Under the pieces are notes generated by a model. That model ran no database searches and was not told the DNA's origin. It saw only the letters and a list, made by a program, of their open reading frames with translations. From positions 1 through 39,426 of the forward strand of contig JAPPMB010000007.1 in NCBI GenBank assembly GCA_028819255.1: a DNA stretch of 39,426 nucleotides, written 5' to 3'. The number at the start of each line of letters is the position of its first letter. Within the stretch, counting starts at the first letter, position 1. This stretch comes from Bryobacterales bacterium. GTDB taxonomy: Bacteria; Acidobacteriota; Terriglobia; Bryobacterales; UBA6623. The position numbers and the translations under genes were made by a program. Below are positions 35,103 to 39,426 of the stretch, piece by piece.

Positions 35103-36626
35103 GTGCCGGGATTCCACAGATTCAGCCTTCAGAGAGTCCTCCGTGCGACGGCGGGCGCCATTCTCCTGAGTGCGCCAGCAGTCGCCGCCGGGGCACAGAT
35201 CGATCCGAACGCTCAGGTGGCTTCCGCCCGACAGGCAATGGCCGAGCAGAGATTCGGCGAAGCCGCAGAGATCTATGCCGAACTGGCGAGCAGATTTCCA
35301 AACGAACCGACGCTGCAGGTCAATCTGGGAATGGCCCTGCATTTCAGTGCCCGGGATGAGGAGGCGATCCAGCCGCTACAAAGGGCGACGGCAGCCCTGC
35401 CTTCATCGTTCCCGGCCCATTTCGCGCTGGGCGCGAGCCTGTCCCGGCTCGGACGGTACTCGGAGGCAGTCGATCCACTGCTGGAAGCGACAGGAATCAA
35501 CCCGCGGCACGTGTTCGCTCAAGTGCTGCTCGGGGAGGCGCTTGAGGCGGTCGAGGAGCATTCCCGTGCCGCGGCCGTCTGGCGGACGCTTGGCGGAACG
35601 GACCCGACGAGCCCCTATGCCTATGCCGGCCTTGTGCGCTGCAACGAGGAGTTGGCGGCAATCGCGATCGACCAGCTACGGCAGCGCCACCCTGAGTCGT
35701 CCTACATGCTGCGGTATCTTGGCCAGACGAAGCTGGCGGCCCGACAGTACCCGAGTGCGCTGTACCTGTTTCGTAGCGCACTGAAGAGGCAGCCTGATGT
35801 CCGCGCCGTCCATGAAGCGATGGCCTCGGTCTACGAGGGTGCGGGGCACCTCGAATGGGCGGAGATCGAACGCCGGAAGGCCAAGTCCCTGCCGGAACCG
35901 GACTGCACTGCCATGGACTCCGTCGAGTGCCGTTTCAGGGCGGGCCGGTTCGACCTCGTGCCGCCCTTGGAAGCGGATTCCTCCCCGTCGGATCTGTTCT
36001 GGATAGCCCGGTCCCATGCCGGTCTTGCGGAAAACGCCTTCGAGAAGTTGGCATCCCTGCCGGAATCGGCCGAGTCGCTCACTCTTGTTGCGGACCTGCT
36101 GGCTTCCCAGGGACAATTCTCCAAAGCGGCCGACGCCTGCCGTCGAGCGATCGGGATCGGCGGGATCTCTGGAGCACTGGAGCGGCAGCTGGCGGAGCTG
36201 CTGCACCTCGCCAAGCGCGTTGAAGAGGCGCGGCCTCTGCTTGAGCGGTTCTACCGCTCGGATCCCGACGACCCCAAGTGGGCGGCGATGCTCGGCAACC
36301 TGCTGGCAGACGAGCAGGAGTATGAAGAAGCGGTCCCTCTGCTGCAGTTCTCTCTCGGCCTTCCCGGCGCTCCGGCTACCGTCCGGCTGGACCTAGGACG
36401 CTCGTTTCTTGCGCTCGACCGACCCAAGGAGGCCTTGCCGCACCTGAAGTCATCGCTCGGCCTCGACACGGATGGCAGCATCCACTACCAGCTGGCCCAA
36501 GCGTTCCAGCGCCTGGGGATGCGCGAGGAGGCCCGGGAGGCACTTGCCCAATACCGGGCACTGGATGCCCGAATTCGACAGCAGACCGAGGCCGGAGCTT
36601 TGTTGGGAATCACAGCGCCGGAATAG
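35103..36626 (+). CDS. exported tetratricopeptide-repeat protein
   Basis: About 507 aa if started at the GTG at 35103, which gives a signal peptide (RVLRATAGAILLSAPAVAAG); an in-frame ATG at 34956 would add 49 residues before it and no start has a strong ribosome-binding site, so the 5' end is uncertain. From about residue 40 to the end it is a stack of TPR units (EAAEIYAELASRFPNEPTLQ; AHFALGASLSRLGRYSEAVD; LAARQYPSALYLFRSALKRQ; SLGLDTDGSIHYQLAQAFQR). TPRs mediate protein-protein contacts. It is divergently transcribed from the CRTAC1 gene; CRTAC1-TPR neighbours are common in this lineage, so the pair may act together at the cell envelope (inference). Confidence 0.82.
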   Translation: MPGFHRFSLQRVLRATAGAILLSAPAVAAGAQIDPNAQVASARQAMAEQRFGEAAEIYAELASRFPNEPTLQVNLGMALHFSARDEEAIQPLQRATAALPSSFPAHFALGASLSRLGRYSEAVDPLLEATGINPRHVFAQVLLGEALEAVEEHSRAAAVWRTLGGTDPTSPYAYAGLVRCNEELAAIAIDQLRQRHPESSYMLRYLGQTKLAARQYPSALYLFRSALKRQPDVRAVHEAMASVYEGAGHLEWAEIERRKAKSLPEPDCTAMDSVECRFRAGRFDLVPPLEADSSPSDLFWIARSHAGLAENAFEKLASLPESAESLTLVADLLASQGQFSKAADACRRAIGIGGISGALERQLAELLHLAKRVEEARPLLERFYRSDPDDPKWAAMLGNLLADEQEYEEAVPLLQFSLGLPGAPATVRLDLGRSFLALDRPKEALPHLKSSLGLDTDGSIHYQLAQAFQRLGMREEAREALAQYRALDARIRQQTEAGALLGITAPE

Positions 36627-36986
36627 GTCCGGGCCTCCGACAGCGCGTCGGTGAACTGTGTCTGGAAGGGAGTTCGTGATCGTCCCGAAGGCGGTTGCCA
36701 GGTGCGAGCACGAGGACTCCCGTCGAGCTGCGGAGACCGACTTCTCGGTCAGAACCGCGCAGCCCGCCTACCCGGGCCGCCTGTAGTCTCTTCGTACAAC
36801 GATGTCGCACAAAGTCGAGCACACTCTCTCCCGGCCGGAGGACGCGGACCCGCGCAGCCGCGATTTCTGACACGCTTGTCGCACCCTCGACCAAGCAGCT
36901 GCCCGACCCTCTGCGAATGGCGCACAGTACAATGACAGCGCCGTCGGCTTGGAACAGGGTCGCGAGGCTCGGACCGTTCGCCTAGG
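36627..36986. other. intergenic region (360 bp)
   Basis: No gene supported. A TACAAT (36928-36933) resembles a -10 box but has no -35 partner at the right distance. Likely holds the promoter for the small ORF/MNT-HEPN unit. Confidence 0.4.
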
Positions 36987-37027
36987 GACTGCGGCCTCGG
37001 CCCGGTTCTCACACCGGGACCGCAGTC
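36987..37027 (+). promoter_or_regulatory. long stem-loop directly in front of a ribosome-binding site
   Basis: Outer stem GACTGCGG (36987-36994) / CCGCAGTC (37020-37027), 8 bp perfect. Inner stem CCCGG (37001-37005) / CCGGG (37014-37018) with an 8-nt loop. It ends 2 nt before the GGAGGAG Shine-Dalgarno (37030-37036) of the ORF at 37043. It could regulate translation or act as an operator or processing site. Confidence 0.6.
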
Positions 37028-37042
37028 TCGGAGGAGTTCACC

Positions 37043-37279
37043 ATGAGAGGATGCCGACAGTTCGGAGTTGGATCTTGCCTCTGCTTTGGGACTCTTCTGG
37101 TGCTGATCATGGCGGCGCCTGTCAGCGAGTCGCTTGACAGAGAAGCGGATTTCGCCGTGATTGCCAGAAACGGCGGCCACATCGGGGAATCGATCTCGGC
37201 CCGCTACGATCTGCACACGCTCCACAACCATCGCCAGGCGGCGGGACCGCCGCGTTTGCCCTATGTCGCTCCAACCTGA
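37043..37279 (+). CDS. small ORF of unknown function overlapping the MNT-HEPN-like gene
   Basis: A 78-aa frame with the best ribosome-binding site of the region (GGAGGAG, 37030-37036, 6-nt spacing). The N-terminus looks like a signal peptide or membrane anchor (SCLCFGTLLVLIMAAPVS); the rest (DREADFAVIARNGGHIG...) matches nothing I recognise. Its last 17 bp overlap the ATG of the nucleotidyltransferase gene, so its translation would couple to that gene. It might be a real leader or accessory peptide, or the truncated 5' end of an older exported protein that now supplies translation signals. Confidence 0.5.
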   Translation: MRGCRQFGVGSCLCFGTLLVLIMAAPVSESLDREADFAVIARNGGHIGESISARYDLHTLHNHRQAAGPPRLPYVAPT

Positions 37280-38264
37280 TTCGTCCTCCTTGAGTGCCTT
37301 CCTTCCCGAAGCGCTGGGCCAGCCAATCCGGCGCTGGTACGAGAAGGAAGGGAAGCGTCAGGGAGTCAAGGCCATCATCCTGTTCGGCTCGCGCGCCAAA
37401 GGGCTGGCCCGACGATCCAGCGACTGGGACATGGCGATCGTCCATGCGCCAGGGAGGGAGGTCTCGCTGGCCGGCCTGCCCCGGTTGCACGACGGGTGCG
37501 AAGTCAACTGGATCTGCTTCTCCGACCAGCGGCTCGAAAGACGCCGCCATTTGGGAGGCACCGTGGAAAGCGCCACGGCCGAACAGGGAGTTCTTGCCTG
37601 CGGTCGGGTCAGGTTGGGAACGGGGGTATTGAGAATGACCGTTGCAATGGCAATGGACCGACTGGGCAAGTGCTTCAGTAAACTCGATTTGGGCGCAAGA
37701 TGCCTCGCAGATTACTATTTCTATTTTCAGGAATTTGGTTTCTCGAACAATCTATGCGCTGCGTCCTGCGAAGCGGCCGACTTTCTGGCCAAATCAATTA
37801 CGCATCTTCGAGGCTTCAATCCACAGAAACCACACATTGTGAGTGATCTCTGTGACGAACTCGAAGAGCTGAATCCTGCTGACGCCCTACTGCCTTCCCT
37901 GCGGAAGCTGAACGGCAATACTCACAGGGGGCATGTGGACGGCTGGTACCGGGAGACTGACGACCCTGTGGAAAGCTTCGCAGATTCCGAACAGCGGCTG
38001 ATGAGAACGGCAAGCGTCGCCGTAAGTGTCATGCGGAAGGTCGAGTCCGAATACCGTAGGGATGCTGCCGTGCGGACGGAGTGCAATCCCAAGCTTGGGA
38101 TCCTTGCCGCGGCCCTAGGGAGACCATCGTGGGACCAAGCCTTCGCATACTTGCAGGATGCAGGATGCCCGGATGAGACAGTTCGGAACCTCGCACGCAA
38201 GGTGAGAACGGCACAGGATAGCGTCAGGCACATCCGGAACTTGCGGGACAGGGACTCGGGCTGA
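37263..38264 (+). CDS. single-chain MNT-type nucleotidyltransferase with HEPN-like C-terminal half
   Basis: A 333-aa protein starting at ATG 37263, inside the end of the small ORF. Residues of about 30-100 are a minimal nucleotidyltransferase domain: IILFGSRAKGLARRSSDWDM, with GSRAKG at 42-47 and the metal pair Asp54-x-Asp56; the third acidic position (around CEVNWICF, Glu80/Asn82) is unclear. From about 125 the chain is helical and HEPN-like (LGARCLADYYFYFQEFGFSN; AADFLAKSITHLRGFNPQKP, then HIVSDLCDELEEL), but no clear RX4-6H ribonuclease motif was found. In MNT-HEPN toxin-antitoxin systems the antitoxin MNT adds nucleotides to the HEPN RNase toxin, normally as two proteins; here both lie in one chain. 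Kanamycin-nucleotidyltransferase-like enzymes with a helical C-terminal domain are the main alternative. Parts of the gene (about 37660-37830) are notably AT-richer than the rest of the window, suggesting transfer. Confidence 0.7.
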   Translation: MSLQPDSSSLSAFLPEALGQPIRRWYEKEGKRQGVKAIILFGSRAKGLARRSSDWDMAIVHAPGREVSLAGLPRLHDGCEVNWICFSDQRLERRRHLGGTVESATAEQGVLACGRVRLGTGVLRMTVAMAMDRLGKCFSKLDLGARCLADYYFYFQEFGFSNNLCAASCEAADFLAKSITHLRGFNPQKPHIVSDLCDELEELNPADALLPSLRKLNGNTHRGHVDGWYRETDDPVESFADSEQRLMRTASVAVSVMRKVESEYRRDAAVRTECNPKLGILAAALGRPSWDQAFAYLQDAGCPDETVRNLARKVRTAQDSVRHIRNLRDRDSG

Positions 38265-38412
38265 GGTCACATAGTCCGGTGCTGAGTCCATAGACACTAG
38301 GTGGAAGGGGGCATCCTTGCTGAGCGCCACGGTCATGCGCAGCAACTACGTTTCTTGAGCGAATCTGCGATCAGAGGAACCGAGTGCGTCAACGCGCAGG
38401 CTCGGGTCTGAG

Positions 38413-38443
38413 GTAGAAGGGGCGCAGCAGTGCATCCTTCTAC
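38413..38443. repeat. 8-bp perfect inverted repeat
   Basis: GTAGAAGG (38413-38420) pairs with CCTTCTAC (38436-38443) around a 15-nt loop, 150 bp after the nucleotidyltransferase stop; a possible terminator without T-tract. Confidence 0.5.
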
Positions 38444-38614
38444 TCGGCGACTTCGGTCCTTCCTGTGGCGATGAAACTGTCAAACTCGGGAAAGAGCAGT
38501 GGACTGAGCGGATGGACCTAGCCGCCCCGCTGACTCCTCTGGAAACTATGCCTAAGTTCGCCACTTTCTTCCGAACTCGGCCCATTTCGGGGCATTTCTG
38601 GAACTCCTGATAAT

Positions 38615-38634
38615 TGATAACATATTTATTATCA
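38615..38634. repeat. short AT-rich inverted repeat
   Basis: TGATAA (38615-38620) / TTATCA (38629-38634) around an 8-nt AT loop. The sequence TTGATAAC here recurs at 39355 at the edge of the terminal inverted repeat. Confidence 0.5.
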
Positions 38635-38722
38635 CTCACTTACAAGATTCGGTTGTCCCGGAATCCGGCGCTAGTGACATATAATCGACATATTGCAGTG
38701 AGCGGCTAGTTTCTGGGTAGAC

Positions 38723-38737
38723 CACTAGTGTCGCGTT
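38723..38737 (+). repeat. 15-bp motif copy 1 (CACTAGTGTCGCGTT)
   Basis: First of three identical copies; the first 8 bases form a perfect palindrome (CACTAGTG). It is preceded by an extra C shared with copy 2. Confidence 0.9.
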
Positions 38738-38780
38738 GAGGCCCTAGGGAAAATTGCATAACTCGTTATAGATCAATGGG

Positions 38781-38949
38781 TTACAAGGTGTTCTTGGGTG
38801 TTAGAGACTTGAACGCTCGGGTGCCGGTTGATTCGTCGCTCGCTCCCTGGTGCCCATCCATTACTGTGTCTGGAAATGTACCGCGGTTGGACTGTCTTCT
38901 CTCAGATCATGCCACTAGTGTCGCGTTAACTTTTGGGCGCACCTTGTAA
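38781..38949. repeat. 10-bp inverted repeat around motif copy 2
   Basis: TTACAAGGTG (38781-38790) and CACCTTGTAA (38940-38949) are perfect reverse complements 149 bp apart, enclosing motif copy 2. Confidence 0.6.
38913..38927 (+). repeat. 15-bp motif copy 2 (CACTAGTGTCGCGTT)
   Basis: Identical to copies 1 and 3, same orientation. The 16-mer including the leading C is shared with copy 1. Confidence 0.9.
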
Positions 38950-39331
38950 GTTGTTGATTTTTCGACTAGTTACGAAACCTCTAGAGTGTCAAAGACTCGA
39001 ATGCCGAGTACGGTGACGATCCAGAGATAGCATGTCGGCGGCTCCAAGAAAGGGAGGTCCTAGGTCTAGCGAAGCACCAGCGAAGCGCGGTCCGAGTCCG
39101 TCAGAGCCGAGAATCCTACACTCCCAGAAGCTTCCCTCGACCTGCTTGGCGCTACCGCGTCACGATTCAGTTAGAGATTGAGAAGCTGTTGGAATAGAAC
39201 GGTTTACCCACGATTGGTGTTCACACACTGTCTCATTCGCAGCGCCCAGTCCCGCTGATTCCCGTCGTTTCGGACTGGTTTCTGCCCGTTCGAGCCTAGC
39301 TCCCCACCCACCCATGAGACTGTATGGGCAT

Positions 39332-39346
39332 CACTAGTGTCGCGTT
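39332..39346 (+). repeat. 15-bp motif copy 3 (CACTAGTGTCGCGTT)
   Basis: Identical to copies 1 and 2, same orientation, 9 bp before the terminal inverted repeat. Consistent with the left end of an insertion sequence that continues beyond the window. Confidence 0.9.
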
Positions 39347-39355
39347 AGAAATCGT

Positions 39356-39426
39356 TGATAACAAAGGACTTAAAAATATGGTCGTATTTCTTTCTGTAGC
39401 TTCGTTCTGTAAGTCCTTTGTTATCA
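39356..39426. repeat. perfect 17-bp inverted repeat ending at the window edge
   Basis: TGATAACAAAGGACTTA (39356-39372) and TAAGTCCTTTGTTATCA (39410-39426) are exact reverse complements with a 37-nt AT-rich loop; the right arm ends at the last base. It may be a hairpin near an insertion-sequence end or an assembly turn-around. Confidence 0.9.

Larger units (their letters stand above)
38265..39426. other. AT-richer non-coding region with insertion-sequence-like repeats
   Basis: 1.16 kb without a convincing gene. It holds the hairpin at 38413-38443, the 15-bp motif copies, 11 CTAG tetramers between 38671 and 39340, several short inverted repeats and the terminal 17-bp inverted repeat. Composition and repeat content differ sharply from the coding part, as expected for nested insertion-sequence ends. 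A 97-residue minus-strand frame at 38346-38639 matches no family I recognise. Confidence 0.7.

Noticed and set aside
38346..38639. 97-residue minus-strand frame in the terminal region
   Set aside because: No recognised family or ribosome-binding site, and it lies in repeat-rich non-coding DNA.
38265..39426. CRISPR array or replication origin
   Set aside because: The repeats are three 15-bp copies at unequal distances (190 and 419 bp) without regular spacers; no DnaA-box cluster was seen.

Overview
The window looks like one metagenome-type contig from a high-GC acidobacterium of the Solibacter/Bryobacter lineage. The best evidence is two giant NHL-repeat proteins that end in the Solibacter-type C-terminal domain (TIGR03437). 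Supporting evidence is two Oar-like TonB-dependent receptors ending in Tyr-Ser-Phe, a PSCyt1/DUF1549/LamG/DUF1553 protein paired with a Tat-exported DUF1501 protein, and a CRTAC1-type VCBS/UnbV protein beside a TPR protein. These families are typical of Acidobacteriota (some also of Planctomycetes). No rRNA, phage region or CRISPR array was seen.

Layout. 1-3 kb (minus strand): the 5' part of a nucleoside hydrolase that runs into the left edge, and an exported FecR-like/DUF6600 protein with a Ser/Arg-rich tail. 3.4-9.4 kb (minus): two tandem paralogous 12-blade NHL proteins. At about 10.27-10.62 kb lies the decayed C-terminus of a third copy. 10.6-13.9 kb (plus): a promoter, a structured leader, an Oar-like outer-membrane receptor and a strong terminator hairpin. 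14.0-15.8 kb: a graveyard of small mobile or selfish modules: a broken hicA-hicB pair, a broken ISAzo13-type transposase, and vapB followed by a broken vapC. 16.0-27.8 kb (plus): an exported N-acyl-D-amino-acid deacylase-like amidohydrolase, an APC permease coupled to an exported PIG-L deacetylase, the cytochrome/DUF1553-DUF1501 pair, an SDR oxidoreductase and an exported beta-helix protein. A tRNA-Lys(UUU) sits on the opposite strand at 17.6 kb. 28.1-34.9 kb (minus): an AAA ATPase with a PD-(D/E)XK-like tail, a second Oar-like receptor, and a CRTAC1 protein. 35.1-38.3 kb (plus): an exported TPR protein, then a hairpin-led small ORF overlapping a single-chain MNT-HEPN-like nucleotidyltransferase. 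38.3-39.4 kb: AT-richer non-coding DNA full of CTAG, with three copies of a 15-bp motif and a perfect 17-bp inverted repeat exactly at the right edge, probably insertion-sequence ends.

Reading. The core is a scavenging lifestyle: large outer-membrane receptors, many secreted propeller or helix proteins, and exported amide/deacetyl hydrolases with a permease, consistent with use of N-acetylated or D-amino-acid-containing polymers (inference). The least ordinary parts are the tandem NHL array with its decaying third member, the eroded toxin-antitoxin/IS cluster, and the MNT-HEPN-like locus next to the repeat-rich edge. The left edge carries an exact 55-bp duplication that may be an assembly-graph artefact, so the nucleoside hydrolase end should not be trusted.
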